A stretch of 64,000 bases of DNA, taken from assembly GCA_947627235.1 (NCBI GenBank), contig CANQVG010000006.1:1-64000 (forward strand). The letters are read 5' to 3'. The notes beneath the pieces were generated by a model, which was given only the letters and a program-made list of their open reading frames with translations, searched no databases and was not told where the DNA came from. Each line of letters begins with the position of its first letter. Position 1 is the first letter of the stretch. This DNA is from an uncultured Clostridia bacterium (GTDB lineage: Bacteria; Bacillota; Clostridia; Oscillospirales; Ruminococcaceae). Both the position numbers and the translations under genes were made by a program. Shown in pieces: positions 9,166 through 18,255 of the stretch.

Positions 9166-10332
9166 TCAGAATTTCTTTTTCATCTTGTCAAAGAAGGACT
9201 TTCGCACGGCGCTGTTGCGGTCGTCGAGAGAATCGTCGAACGCCCGAAGCAGATCCGCCTGCTTTTTATTGAGATTCTTCGGCACCTCGACCTTTACGCT
9301 TATGTGCTGGTCGCCCCTGCCGCTGCGATAGAGCTTCGGTACGCCCTGATTGCGCAAAACAAAGCTGTCGCCGTTTTGCGTACCGGCGGGGATTCTGTAT
9401 CTTACGGTGCCGTCGATTGTCGGCACGACTATGTCGTCTCCGAGCGCCGCCTGAAGGTATGAGATAGGCACCTCGGTATAGATATCGAAGCCCTCGCGCT
9501 CAAACATCTCATCGGGTCTGACGTTTACCTTGATGATGAGGTCGCCGTACTGACCGCCGTTAATACCGCAGTCGCCTTCGCCGGTGATTCTGAGAGTCTG
9601 ACCGTCGTCGATGCCCTGAGGGATATTGACGTTTTTGGAAAGCACTCTTCTCACTCTGCCCTGACCCTGACATGTCGGGCATATGTCGCGGATTATCTTG
9701 CCTTTGCCGCCGCAGCGCTCGCAGGTTTTTGTCGTCTGAAACACCCCGAGCGGCGTGCGTTGGTTTATCCTAACGGTGCCGGTGCCGCGGCAATCGGGAC
9801 ATGTCTCAGCCGAGCTGCCCGTTTTTGCTCCGCTGCCCAAGCAGTCGGGACACTTTTCGAGCCTGTTGACCCTTATGTCGACTCCCGTACCCTTGCATGC
9901 GTCCATAAAGGAGATCTGCACACCGGTGCGGATATCCTGTCCGCGCCTCGGGGCGTTGGGATTTGAACGGGTCTGCTGACCGAATCCGCCGCCTCCGAAG
10001 AAGCTTTCAAAGATGTCGCCTATATCGCCGAAGCCGCCGAAGTCGCCCGAAAAGCCGCCGGAATACCCGCCGGAGTAGCCGCCCTGACCAGCTCCGTAGG
10101 AGGGGTCTACGCCCGCAAAGCCGAACTGGTCGTATTTGGCGCGCTTATCCTTATCGGAAAGCACGTCGTAAGCCTCGTTGACCTCTTTCATCTTCGCCTC
10201 GGCTTCCTTATCGTCGGGGTGAAGGTCTGGGTGGTATTTTTTTACCATCGCGCGGTAGGCTTTTTTCAGCTCGTCGTCCGTAGCGCCCTTTTGCACGCCG
10301 AGAACTTCGTAATAATCTCTTTTGTCTGCCAT
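9166..10332 (-). CDS. dnaJ: Chaperone protein DnaJ
   Basis: The 388-residue Hsp40 co-chaperone stimulates DnaK ATPase activity and delivers unfolded clients. The J domain (1-70) has the HPD motif in KKYHPDLHPDD. A Gly/Phe-rich linker follows (about 75-125), then four CxxCxGxG zinc-binding repeats (about 150-220) and the C-terminal substrate domains. It is last in the hrcA-grpE-dnaK-dnaJ operon. It is separated from dnaK by a strong hairpin, which may lower its expression relative to dnaK. Confidence 0.97.
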   Translation of the reverse strand: MADKRDYYEVLGVQKGATDDELKKAYRAMVKKYHPDLHPDDKEAEAKMKEVNEAYDVLSDKDKRAKYDQFGFAGVDPSYGAGQGGYSGGYSGGFSGDFGGFGDIGDIFESFFGGGGFGQQTRSNPNAPRRGQDIRTGVQISFMDACKGTGVDIRVNRLEKCPDCLGSGAKTGSSAETCPDCRGTGTVRINQRTPLGVFQTTKTCERCGGKGKIIRDICPTCQGQGRVRRVLSKNVNIPQGIDDGQTLRITGEGDCGINGGQYGDLIIKVNVRPDEMFEREGFDIYTEVPISYLQAALGDDIVVPTIDGTVRYRIPAGTQNGDSFVLRNQGVPKLYRSGRGDQHISVKVEVPKNLNKKQADLLRAFDDSLDDRNSAVRKSFFDKMKKKF

Positions 10333-10366
10333 ATATACACTCCGTTAATGTATTTTTGCGGAATAG

Positions 10367-10394
10367 GCGGAGACCGCACCTCTGCGGTCTCCGC
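10367..10394 (-). other. Intergenic hairpin between dnaK and dnaJ
   Basis: A perfect 12-bp inverted repeat (10367-10378 with 10383-10394) with a four-base loop lies in the 69-base gap. On the minus (transcribed) strand it is not followed by a T run, so it looks more like an mRNA-stabilising or attenuating element than a full terminator. Confidence 0.65.
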
Positions 10395-10401
10395 TGTTAT
10401 T

Positions 10402-12228
10402 TTAGTTATTGAAATTGGTGTCGACGTAATCGTCGGGGTTCTGACCGGCTCCGTTCTGATTGCCCGGGTTGCCGTTCTGCTGATTATTCTGCGACGCCGC
10501 CTGATAAACCTTTGTCGCAACGGCTCCGAAAGCGGTTTCAAGCTCCTTCTGCTTTGACTTGATGAACTCAATGTCGCTTCCCTTGAGGGCTTCCTCGAGA
10601 GCGGAAATCTTAGACTCAATGTCTGCCTTGTCGGAGGAGTTTACCTTATCTCCGAATTCCTCGAGCGACTTACGGCACTGGAAGACCATCTGGTCGGCTT
10701 GGTTGCGGGCTTCAACGTCCTCTCTCTTCTTCTTGTCCTCGGCGGCAAAGCGCTCGGCGTCCTTGACAGCCTTGTCGATGTCTTCCTTGGACATATTCGA
10801 GGAGGAGGTGATAGTGATGTTCTGCTCCTTGCCGGTGCCGAGGTCTTTCGCGGTAACGTGGACTATGCCGTTGGTGTCGATATCGAAGCTGACCTCAATC
10901 TGAGGGATTCCTCTGGGCGCAGGGGCGATGCCGTCGAGCCTGAACATGCCGAGCTGCTTGTTGTCGCGGGCAAATTCGCGTTCGCCCTGCAAAATGTTGA
11001 TGTCGACAGCGGTCTGATTGTCGGCGGCGGTGGAGAAGACCTGCTTTTTGCCGCAGGGGATAGTGGTGTTGCGTTCGATTATTTTCGTGAAGACTCCGCC
11101 GAGGGTTTCAAGACCCAGAGAAAGCGGCGTTACGTCGTTGAGAACGAGGCTGGAATCTATATCGCGGTTGAGTATGCCGCCCTGAATCGCGGCGCCGAGA
11201 GCTACGCATTCGTCGGGGTTGATGCCCTTGAAGGGTTCCTTGCCGGTTATCTTTCTTACAGCTTCGACAACGGCGGGGATTCTCGAGGAGCCGCCAACCA
11301 TAAGGACCTTATTGATCTGTGAAGCGGTGAGTCCCGAGTCGGAGAGCGCCTGACGGACGGGTCCCATAGTCATCTCGACAAGGTCGGCGGTGATTTCGTT
11401 GAACTTTGCCTGAGTGAGGGTGTAGTCAAGGTGCTTGGCGCCTGTGGCGTCGGCGGTTATGAACGGCAGGTTGATGTTGGAAGTCGGGACGTTTGAAAGC
11501 TCTATCTTCGCTTTTTCGGCGGCTTCTTTGAGCCTCTGCATAGCCATCTTGTCGGTTGAGAGGTCGATGCCCTCGGTCTTCTTAAATTCCGAAACAAGCA
11601 GGTCGATAATTCTCTGGTCGAAGTCGTCGCCGCCGAGACGGTTGTTGCCGGCGGTTGCGAGAACTTCGGTGACGCTGTCGCCCATCTCGATTATCGAGAC
11701 GTCGAATGTGCCGCCGCCGAGGTCGTAGACCATAATCTTCTGGTCTTCCTCCTTGTCGATGCCGTAGGAGAGAGCCGCAGCGGTGGGTTCGTTGATGATT
11801 CTGCGTACATTGAGTCCGGCTATCTGACCGGCGTCCTTAGTCGCCTGACGCTGAGCGTCGGTGAAGTAGGCGGGAACGGTGATGACAGCTTCGGTGACCT
11901 TTTCGCCGAGATAAGCTTCGGCGTCGGTCTTGAGCTTCTGCAAAATCATCGCGGAAATTTCCTGCGGGGTGTAGGACTTGCCGCCCATATGAGCCTTATA
12001 GTCGGAACCCATATGACGCTTGATGGAGATTACGGTGTTGTCGAAATTGACGACCGCCTGACGCTTTGCGACCTGACCTACGAGTCTGTCGCCGTTTTTG
12101 GAGACGCCGACTACCGACGGGGTGGTTCTTGCGCCTTCGCTGTTGGGAATGACTACTGCCTCGCCGCCCTCCATGACGGCTACGCAGGAATTGGTAGTAC
12201 CAAGGTCGATACCTATGATTTTAGACAT
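10402..12228 (-). CDS. dnaK: Chaperone protein DnaK (Hsp70)
   Basis: The 608-residue protein has the Hsp70 start [14 protein letters not shown], the phosphate-loop motif [14 protein letters not shown], and the second nucleotide motif [10 protein letters not shown]. The substrate-binding domain follows (from about 365), then a helical lid ending in an Asn/Gln/Gly-rich tail. It folds and protects proteins with DnaJ and GrpE. It is third in the CIRCE-controlled operon; length is typical of Firmicutes DnaK. Confidence 0.98.
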   Translation of the reverse strand: MSKIIGIDLGTTNSCVAVMEGGEAVVIPNSEGARTTPSVVGVSKNGDRLVGQVAKRQAVVNFDNTVISIKRHMGSDYKAHMGGKSYTPQEISAMILQKLKTDAEAYLGEKVTEAVITVPAYFTDAQRQATKDAGQIAGLNVRRIINEPTAAALSYGIDKEEDQKIMVYDLGGGTFDVSIIEMGDSVTEVLATAGNNRLGGDDFDQRIIDLLVSEFKKTEGIDLSTDKMAMQRLKEAAEKAKIELSNVPTSNINLPFITADATGAKHLDYTLTQAKFNEITADLVEMTMGPVRQALSDSGLTASQINKVLMVGGSSRIPAVVEAVRKITGKEPFKGINPDECVALGAAIQGGILNRDIDSSLVLNDVTPLSLGLETLGGVFTKIIERNTTIPCGKKQVFSTAADNQTAVDINILQGEREFARDNKQLGMFRLDGIAPAPRGIPQIEVSFDIDTNGIVHVTAKDLGTGKEQNITITSSSNMSKEDIDKAVKDAERFAAEDKKKREDVEARNQADQMVFQCRKSLEEFGDKVNSSDKADIESKISALEEALKGSDIEFIKSKQKELETAFGAVATKVYQAASQNNQQNGNPGNQNGAGQNPDDYVDTNFNN

Positions 12229-12286
12229 AATGATTACTCCTTTAAATTTATATTTGATTCGGTTGTTTGCCTGATATGTTAAATGC

Positions 12287-12859
12287 TCAGTTTGCGATGA
12301 CCACCGTCGCGGGACGGATTATCTTATCGCCAAGCCTGTAGCCTTTCTGATACACCTGCGCCACGGTGTTTTCTCCAAGGTTTTCATCCTCGATGTGACT
12401 CACTGCGTTTTCAAGCGCCGGGTCAAAAGTCTCTCCCACCCTTGAAATCTCCTCTACGCCGAGCTTTTTAAAAGCGTTGGAAAGCTGGTCGTAGATCATC
12501 ATAACGCCCGCCTTGTATTTTTCATCGGAGGTTTCGGCGTTGGCGGCTCTTTCAAAATTGTCCGCGAGCGGCAAAAACGCCTCGACCGTTCGCGCCGTGG
12601 CCTCCGGGTAGATTTCCTGACGCTCCTTCACGCTTCGTTTGCGGTAGTTGTCAAATTCCGCAAGAAGTCTCAGGTATTTGTCTCTGAGGTCGGCGTTTTC
12701 GGCTTTAAGTTTTTCCTCTTCGGTGGGCTGTTTTTCCTTGGGCTGCTCTTCTTCGGCTGCCTTTTCGGGCTTTTCCTCAGAAGAAGCTGTTTCCTTTGCT
12801 TCCTCTGCCTTTTCGGCAGACTCCTTTTCAGCTTTATTCTTCTTTTCTTCTTCGCTCAT
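12287..12859 (-). CDS. grpE: Nucleotide exchange factor GrpE
   Basis: The 190-residue protein has a highly charged, Glu/Lys-rich N-terminal tail (1-55), a long coiled-coil helix (about 50-100), and the C-terminal beta domain with the conserved end G-Y-x-L-x-D-(K)-I-I-R-P-A-x-V. It releases ADP from DnaK. Its ATG overlaps the hrcA stop as ATGA, so translation of the two is coupled. Confidence 0.96.
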   Translation of the reverse strand: MSEEEKKNKAEKESAEKAEEAKETASSEEKPEKAAEEEQPKEKQPTEEEKLKAENADLRDKYLRLLAEFDNYRKRSVKERQEIYPEATARTVEAFLPLADNFERAANAETSDEKYKAGVMMIYDQLSNAFKKLGVEEISRVGETFDPALENAVSHIEDENLGENTVAQVYQKGYRLGDKIIRPATVVIAN

Positions 12860-13917
12860 AATTTATCCTCGCTGTTAGTATTGTTGCCATCCCCGCTGTC
12901 GGGAAGCTGTTCCTCATCGTCCGACGAAAGCATCTGAGATATCTTTTCGGCAAAGTATTCCACATACGGAATCACCTTGCGGTAGTCGATTCGCATAGGT
13001 CCTATCAGACCGAGATGCCCCGCGACCTTGCCGTTTTTGAGAAAGTTTGAGCTTATAAGGCTCGAATTGCCGATGACAAAATCGTCGTCTTCGGCGGAGA
13101 ACATAACATGTATTCCGCTGAAGCTGTCGTCCATCAGGCGGCGTATCTCGTTTCGGCGGTCGATAAATGTCACGACGTCGTTATTGTCGATATCCGGACA
13201 CTGCAAAAGGTTTCCAACGCCGCTTATGTTTATCTCGCGCTCGGTTATTTCGCGTGTCATATCGAAGACCCCGCGCACAAGCGGCGAAAGTGTCAGCAGA
13301 TATGTGCCCATAGCGGTTTCGAGCTTTGTGAGCATTTCCTCGCTCAGAAGGTCTATCGGCACGCCCTCGAGATTTTCTCTCAGGAACTTCGAGAAGTAGT
13401 CGAGATGCTCCTGAGAAAGGTCTATCTCAACGCGGCAGGTGCGGTTTTTGATCACGCCGTTCGAGGCTATCATAAGAAGAACGTAAAGCCTCTTGCCCGT
13501 GGGGATGACTTCTACCTTTGATATAACCGAAAACTTCGGACTCTCTGTAGAAACGAAAGTTGCGTATTTGGTAAGCTCCGCGAGAGCGTTGGAAGCCGAC
13601 TTCACGATTCCTTCCTCGGAATATTCGTCCTTTGGGAGCATATCGTCCAAGAGCTTCATTTCCTCCGAAGACAGGGGATTTGTCTTAAGAAGACGGTCGA
13701 CATAAAGGCGGTACCCGCTGTAGGTGGGAACTCTGCCTGCGGAGGTATGGGGCTGTTCGAGATATCCCTGCTTTTCAAGCTCTGCCATTTCGTTGCGGAT
13801 AGTGGCGCTTGAAGCGTTGATGTATTTCATAATCGCTTTGGAACCCACAGGCTCTCCCGTCACGATGTATTCGTCCACAACGGCGGCAAGAATCCTCAGC
13901 TTTCTGTCATCCATCAA
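12856..13917 (-). CDS. hrcA: Heat-inducible transcription repressor HrcA
   Basis: The 353-residue repressor binds the CIRCE element and is refolded by chaperones, giving heat induction of the operon. The N-terminal winged helix (about 1-70) includes the conserved SSATIRNEMAELE segment and the LEQPHTSAGRVPT signature. The C-terminal dimerisation/GAF-like domain follows. It lies directly downstream of a perfect CIRCE (13960-13986), as expected for autoregulation. Confidence 0.97.
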   Translation of the reverse strand: MMDDRKLRILAAVVDEYIVTGEPVGSKAIMKYINASSATIRNEMAELEKQGYLEQPHTSAGRVPTYSGYRLYVDRLLKTNPLSSEEMKLLDDMLPKDEYSEEGIVKSASNALAELTKYATFVSTESPKFSVISKVEVIPTGKRLYVLLMIASNGVIKNRTCRVEIDLSQEHLDYFSKFLRENLEGVPIDLLSEEMLTKLETAMGTYLLTLSPLVRGVFDMTREITEREINISGVGNLLQCPDIDNNDVVTFIDRRNEIRRLMDDSFSGIHVMFSAEDDDFVIGNSSLISSNFLKNGKVAGHLGLIGPMRIDYRKVIPYVEYFAEKISQMLSSDDEEQLPDSGDGNNTNSEDKL

Positions 13918-13959
13918 AATCCCCCCAAGTCTTAGGCTGGCAGTTAAGCCGGCAGTTTG

Positions 13960-13986
13960 TTAGCACTCTTTAAATTTGAGTGCTAA
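13960..13986 (-). promoter_or_regulatory. CIRCE operator
   Basis: Perfect inverted repeat TTAGCACTC - 9 bp - GAGTGCTAA, the HrcA binding site, lies between the -10 box and hrcA so that bound HrcA blocks transcription of the whole heat-shock operon. Confidence 0.97.
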
Positions 13987-13990
13987 ATAT

Positions 13991-14018
13991 AGTATACCCC
14001 GTTTTTTGCAGATGTCAA
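13991..14018 (-). promoter_or_regulatory. Promoter of the hrcA-grpE-dnaK-dnaJ operon
   Basis: Minus-strand TTGACA (14013-14018) and TATACT (13991-13996), 16-bp spacing, ending four bases before CIRCE. Confidence 0.88.
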
Positions 14019-14183
14019 GAGTTTTTTAAAAAATTTCTGAAATTATTTTTCCGCCGAAGTTCCGACAGATTTTTCAGCGCCGCGCTGTTATCTTTATAAA
14101 GCGAAGCAAAGGGCTTGTAAAGACGCGTCCTTTATATTTTCGGATATCCGATTCTTGTTTTCCGTACAGAAAGGAGCCTTGAT

Positions 14184-14492
14184 ATGGCAGTATATATAAC
14201 CGACTCCGGCGACGGTATTCTTACGGCGAAGATAACCGGAGAGATAGACCACCATTCGGCGCGTTGGCTCAGAGCCGACATTGACACTGCGATTCAGGAC
14301 AAATCGCCGAACCGTCTTATTATTGATTTCTCAGGCGTAAGTTTTATGGACAGCTCAGGCGTAGGACTGGTTATGGGCAGATATAAAAATATGAAAGAAC
14401 GTGGCGGCAGGGTGGAACTGAAAAATATGCCGGACTATATAGAAAAGGTAATGACGCTTGCCGGTATGGACAAGCTTCTTGACGGGAGGTGA
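14184..14492 (+). CDS. spoIIAA: Anti-sigma F factor antagonist (STAS domain)
   Basis: The 102-residue STAS protein is the SpoIIAA partner switch that frees sigma-F in the forespore. The phosphorylation loop FMDSSGVGL places the target serine at residues 57-58. It is first in a three-gene operon in the canonical order, its end overlapping spoIIAB by four bases. A good AAAGGAG ribosome binding site precedes the ATG. I could not identify a clear sigma-H type promoter in the 170 bases upstream. Confidence 0.95.
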   Translation: MAVYITDSGDGILTAKITGEIDHHSARWLRADIDTAIQDKSPNRLIIDFSGVSFMDSSGVGLVMGRYKNMKERGGRVELKNMPDYIEKVMTLAGMDKLLDGR

Positions 14493-14932
14493 CGGTAATG
14501 AAAAATGTTCAGAACGAGATGAAGCTGATATTTCCGAGTTTATCCGAAAACGAGAGACTTGCGAGGGTAGCCGTCGGCGGATTCGTAAGCTCTAAAAATC
14601 CCCGTATGGACGAGCTCAACGAAATCAAGACAGCGGTGAGCGAAGCTGTCACCAACTGCATCGTCCACGCCTACAGAGATACCGTCGGGCTGATAGAGCT
14701 TACGGCAAGGCTCACCGACGACGGCGTATACATAAAAATCAGAGACAGAGGCTGCGGTATAGAGGACGTGAAAAAGGCTATGGAGCCGCTTTTTACCACT
14801 CTGCCCGACGAGGAGCGTTCGGGTCTCGGTTTTTCTGTGATGGAGAGCTTTACGGACAGCGTTACGGTAAAGAGCAAGACAGGCTCAGGCACAACAGTGG
14901 TTATGGTGAAAAAGCTCCGGTCGAGAATATGA
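14489..14932 (+). CDS. spoIIAB: Anti-sigma F factor, serine kinase
   Basis: The 147-residue GHKL-type kinase holds sigma-F inactive and phosphorylates SpoIIAA. It has an N box (SEAVTNCIVHAY, about 50-61), a G1 box (DRGCGIED) and a G2 box (SGLGFSVME). Start is the GTG/ATG cluster at 14489-14498; the ATG at 14498 with GGGAGGTGACGG upstream is equally plausible and would shorten it by three residues. Confidence 0.95.
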   Translation: MTVMKNVQNEMKLIFPSLSENERLARVAVGGFVSSKNPRMDELNEIKTAVSEAVTNCIVHAYRDTVGLIELTARLTDDGVYIKIRDRGCGIEDVKKAMEPLFTTLPDEERSGLGFSVMESFTDSVTVKSKTGSGTTVVMVKKLRSRI

Positions 14933-14939
14933 GGGCTTT

Positions 14940-15620
14940 ATGTATATTACCAACGAAGCATACGCCGACGTCGCCGAGGCGACTGTAGAGGAGAATCTCG
15001 GGCTTGTGAGGCTCTGCGCGGGGAGGTTTCGCGGCAGGGGTATTGAATATGAGGAGCTTTACAGCGCGGGATGTATGGGACTCGTAAAGGCGGTAAAGGC
15101 TTTTGACAGCGGACGCGGGGTGAGGTTTTCCACCTATGCGGTGCCGGTCATTCTCGGGGAGATTCGCAGGCTCTTTCGGGACGGCGGGGCGGTAAAGGTC
15201 TCGCGGAGCCTGAAAGAGCGTGCGATGAAGATATCCCGCGAAGCGCAGAAGCTTGAGCACCGTCTCGGCAGGGAGCCGACCGTCTCTGAGATAAGCAAGG
15301 TCACTGGGCTTTCGGTGGAAGACGTATCGGAGGCGATATGCGTGATGCAGCCCGTCGTGAGCCTGACCCGCGAGACCGACGACGGCGATGAAATTATGGA
15401 CATACCCGTCGACGCGCCGGACGTGAGGATAACCGATTCGATAGCGCTGTCGCAGGCGCTGGAGGGTCTCGATGAGCGTGACAGACGTCTGATTTACCTT
15501 AGATTTTTTGCGAATCTGACTCAGCAGCAGACCGCCGAAAAGCTCGGAATGACTCAAGTGCAGGTTTCGCGGCGTGAAAAAAAGGTGCTTATGTATCTAA
15601 GGCAAAGAATGGAAGAATAA
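14940..15620 (+). CDS. spoIIAC: RNA polymerase sigma-F factor
   Basis: The 226-residue sporulation sigma factor directs the first forespore-specific genes. Sigma regions 2 (YSAGCMGLVKAVKAFD), 3 and 4 (QQQTAEKLGMTQVQVSRREKKVL) are in order. It follows spoIIAB after seven bases and ends in a strong terminator. Together the operon is direct evidence that this lineage makes endospores, or recently did. Confidence 0.96.
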   Translation: MYITNEAYADVAEATVEENLGLVRLCAGRFRGRGIEYEELYSAGCMGLVKAVKAFDSGRGVRFSTYAVPVILGEIRRLFRDGGAVKVSRSLKERAMKISREAQKLEHRLGREPTVSEISKVTGLSVEDVSEAICVMQPVVSLTRETDDGDEIMDIPVDAPDVRITDSIALSQALEGLDERDRRLIYLRFFANLTQQQTAEKLGMTQVQVSRREKKVLMYLRQRMEE

Positions 15621-15650
15621 AACAGCACCCCGTAGTGGGGTGCTGTTTTT
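15621..15650. terminator. Bidirectional terminator between spoIIAC and an XRE regulator
   Basis: An 11-bp stem (15621-15631 with 15637-15647) with T runs in both directions separates convergent genes and touches both stop codons. Confidence 0.9.
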
Positions 15651-16845
15651 ATGCCTTGCCGGTATCCACAAGAGCTTTTATCCTCTCCACGCAGTTTTGA
15701 TAGCGCGGGTCGCTTCTTATCGGGTCGAACCATGCCCAGCCCTTAGTGTTGGTAAGGGCGTCAAGCACATCTTTTGCGCCAAAGGGGAACGTCCAACATC
15801 TCTGCTCTAAGGCATTGAAGTGGAAGCTTTTACCCCAATCGAACTCAGTGACGGTTTTGCTCCAGCTTAAATCCGGCAGAAAGCGCGAGCTCTTGATTTT
15901 TGCGCCGTCCGGGAGATTTTCTGCTTTTTCGAACAGTCCGATGACGTCCTCAAGCACTGTCAGAGCCTCCTCGGTTTCTCCGAGTACAGCCTCGCGGCAG
16001 GAAAGCCTGAGTCCGTGCCAGACCTTTTCAAAAATCCAACAGTCGGGCGTACCGTCGCAGCTTACGGGGCGCTTTGCGGTGGGCGTTTCGTCCTCAAATG
16101 TGTGGATAATCCCAAGACAGGTTTTAATGCGCTCGACCGATTCCTTTATGTCGCCGCTGTTCATACTGTTAAAGCGTTGCCAAGATATTGCATCTCTAAT
16201 GGTGTTATACAGCTCTTTCTGGCGCAGAGGCTCGTATTTTTCGGCGTCGCCGCGTAAAAGATATCTCTCCAAAAGAAGCGAGTCGCGGCTCGTATCGCAG
16301 GACGTGGAATATCTGTCGAGAAAGTCTTCGATTCTGCCGTCCTCCTCAATTTGTGAAAAGCCGGAAATGACTGCATAGTTATTCGGATCTCTTTGCAAAA
16401 TCGCTTCTGCCAGAAGCCGACATTCCGATAAAATCGGCTCCTGCATCTGGATATCGCCGAACGACGTAAAGAGGGCGCTTGCGGCTTCTGTAGCCGAAAA
16501 ATCGCGCCGCAGAGCTTTAACGATTTTGGCAAGTTCATCGCGAAGCTTGGCTTTCTGTTCCTCGTCGGCAGACGGGTATTCGTAATTGAGAATGTCTGCA
16601 TACTGTATAAGAAGCGCGTCCGCCTGCCTGTTTTTTTCGGCTTCCGGAATCCCCAGAAGTTCGTCCACCGAGACGGAAAACCGCTCCGCGATTGCGGGCA
16701 GAAGCTCGATATCGGGGTAAGTGGCGCTGTTTTCCCAGCGGCTCACCGCCTGAAACGACACCGCAAGGGCTTCGGCGAACTGCTCCTGAGTCATATTTCT
16801 TTCGCGGCGAAGCCTTCTTATGTTTTCACCTAATGTAAGTTTCAT
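15649..16845 (-). CDS. XRE-family regulator with long helical C-terminal domain (paralog 1)
   Basis: The 398-residue protein has an N-terminal helix-turn-helix (about 5-60: MTQEQFAEALAVSFQAVSRWE) followed by about 330 residues that look alpha-helical and tetratricopeptide-like, with scattered cysteines. The C-terminal motif is FDPIRSDPRYQNCVERIKAL. It is paralogous to the gene at 23688-24890, with the same start (MKLT.GENIRRLRRE), the same end motif and matching promoter architecture. Such regulators often sense a peptide or small ligand through the repeat domain; here no ligand is evident. Confidence 0.85.
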   Translation of the reverse strand: MKLTLGENIRRLRRERNMTQEQFAEALAVSFQAVSRWENSATYPDIELLPAIAERFSVSVDELLGIPEAEKNRQADALLIQYADILNYEYPSADEEQKAKLRDELAKIVKALRRDFSATEAASALFTSFGDIQMQEPILSECRLLAEAILQRDPNNYAVISGFSQIEEDGRIEDFLDRYSTSCDTSRDSLLLERYLLRGDAEKYEPLRQKELYNTIRDAISWQRFNSMNSGDIKESVERIKTCLGIIHTFEDETPTAKRPVSCDGTPDCWIFEKVWHGLRLSCREAVLGETEEALTVLEDVIGLFEKAENLPDGAKIKSSRFLPDLSWSKTVTEFDWGKSFHFNALEQRCWTFPFGAKDVLDALTNTKGWAWFDPIRSDPRYQNCVERIKALVDTGKA

Positions 16846-16911
16846 AATAATTCTCTCCTTATTCAGTTTTGATTTTTCCTCTCTGCAAAGAGTTTTTCTG
16901 TCGACGGTTTA

Positions 16912-16940
16912 AGTATAACCCGCAGGCAGGACTAAATCAA
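16912..16940 (-). promoter_or_regulatory. Promoter of XRE paralog 1
   Basis: Minus-strand TTGATT (16935-16940) and TATACT (16912-16917) with 17-bp spacing. The same boxes occur upstream of paralog 2. The leader contains a conserved GTCGACAG and CTCTTTGCAGAGAG stretch shared by the two genes. Confidence 0.8.
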
Positions 16941-16943
16941 TAA

Positions 16944-16976
16944 CTCATTTCGTGAGAATTTTTCAACCGGATTGAG
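16944..16976. promoter_or_regulatory. Paired palindromic sites upstream of XRE paralog 1
   Basis: CTCA-N5-TGAG at 16944-16956 lies 3 bp upstream of the -35. A degenerate copy (TCAACCGGATTGAG) at 16963-16976 is centred about 20 bp further up. The position upstream of the -35 suggests activation rather than simple blockade. The second site is imperfect. Confidence 0.5.
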
Positions 16977-17003
16977 AAAAAGGACGGATTCATTATCCGC
17001 CCC
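16977..17003 (-). terminator. Terminator of the histidine kinase gene
   Basis: A short GC-rich stem (GGCGGAT with ATCCGTCC, one wobble) containing the stop codon is followed on the minus strand by TTTTT. Confidence 0.6.
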
Positions 17004-17877
17004 ATTCTATTCTTATCGTCAGAAGGTCGCCGTCCATACGCGCACTGATGCTTCCGCCCATCTGCTCGACGAGAGCTTTTGATATCGCAAGTCCGAGTCC
17101 GGTTGAATTTCGCGCCGCCTCAACCGAAAAGAATCGGTCGAAAAGCTTCCCAACGTCCACTCCGCCGAGATTCTCGGAGGTGTTGGAAAATTCGGTTGCG
17201 CCATCGGAGGTCATCGTGACGTAAAGGTCGCCGTCGGAGTATTTGAGCGCGTTGTTGAGAATGTTGCCGTAGATTCTCGAAAGAGCCTCGCGATTCAGGC
17301 GCTTTATAATTCCGATTTCGGGCAGTGATATCTGCGGCTCAATGCCGCGCTCGGTGAGGGCGGCGTAGAAACCGGCTATACTGTCTTCGAGCGAAGCACG
17401 GATATCAAGGTCTTCAAGGACCATATCCTCTGAGGTAGAGATTATGACGGAATACCGAAAAAGCTCCTCGGTAAGCTGCTTCATAGCCTCGGCGCGGTTG
17501 CGTATGAACCCGATGTACCGCTCAACCGCTTCGCTCTTGGGTTCACGCTCCAAAAGTTCGAGATAGCCGCATATAGCGGTCAGCGGGGTTCTCAGGTCGT
17601 GGGAAATGTTGGTGACGGCGTCTTTGAGTTCTCTGCCGCCGCTTTCATACTGCCTTTGCAGGCGCTTGAGTTCTTTAAGATGACGGTTGAGACCGGCGGC
17701 AAGCTCGCGGACGGCTTTGTCGCCCGAGCTTACCGATATAAGTCCGTTTGTATCTTCTTTGAGAAGCTCGCCGAGGTCGCGGCAGACGTCCCTGACGCTG
17801 CGGCGGACGAGATACAGTCTGACCCCGAAAAACACCGCAGCGAAGCCGAAAACAATACATAAAATCCACGAAAGCAC
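16993..17877 (-). CDS. Sensor histidine kinase, small intramembrane-sensing type
   Basis: The 294-residue kinase has one N-terminal membrane helix (about 2-24), a short cytoplasmic linker, a dimerisation helix with the phospho-acceptor His93 (NISHDLRTPLT), and an ATPase domain with N box NILNNALKYSDG and G box STGLGLAI. There is no extracellular sensor domain. This resembles kinases that work beside an ABC exporter and report on its state, and the genes upstream encode exactly such a transporter plus response regulator. It lies at the end of that gene run but is separated from the last permease by a 378-base gap with repeats, so it may be transcribed less strongly. Confidence 0.88.
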   Translation of the reverse strand: MLSWILCIVFGFAAVFFGVRLYLVRRSVRDVCRDLGELLKEDTNGLISVSSGDKAVRELAAGLNRHLKELKRLQRQYESGGRELKDAVTNISHDLRTPLTAICGYLELLEREPKSEAVERYIGFIRNRAEAMKQLTEELFRYSVIISTSEDMVLEDLDIRASLEDSIAGFYAALTERGIEPQISLPEIGIIKRLNREALSRIYGNILNNALKYSDGDLYVTMTSDGATEFSNTSENLGGVDVGKLFDRFFSVEAARNSTGLGLAISKALVEQMGGSISARMDGDLLTIRIEWGG

Positions 17878-17997
17878 AGCGCCACCTCCTTTTTTAAAAT
17901 TATACCCGGGCGGTCGGGAGATGTCAACATATGACAGATAGCGTAGGAAAGAAGCGCTACCTGACGTCGGGGACAGTTTCGGAGAGAGGGGAAGGCT

Positions 17998-18114
17998 AAA
18001 TAATGCTTCCTCTCCCCAAACCCCTCCCCCTCATAGAGAGGGAGGGGCTTCACCCCGTCACCCGGTCGCTCGCCGTTCGGCGAACGACACGACCCCTCCC
18101 CTCAAGGGGAGGGG
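17998..18114. repeat. GC-rich repeat cluster splitting the ABC/two-component operon
   Basis: The gap between the kinase and the last permease holds several adjacent inverted repeats: a run around 18019-18048 (CCCTCCCCCTC with GAGGGAGGGG), CGTTCGGCGAACG near 18071, and CCCCTCCCCTC with GAGGGGAGGGG near 18090-18114. Such C/G blocks are typical of dispersed intergenic repeats in Clostridia. No gene is visible in 17878-18255. Confidence 0.55.
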
Positions 18115-18255
18115 TATTAAAGTTCCTCGAAAGCGCGTTCAGCGGTCGGAATTTGGTGCAGCTCTTTCGGGTGCGAATGCGCATCTCCGCGTCGCTTTTC
18201 CTCACTGGCGTGTCTTTTTGGTTCACTCCAACGGAAGTGATGAGAGGTATAGATC

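Noticed and set aside
14040..14180. Sigma-H type promoter before spoIIAA
   Set aside because: I looked for an AGGA-box with a GAAT-type -10 and found only weak partial matches, none at acceptable spacing.
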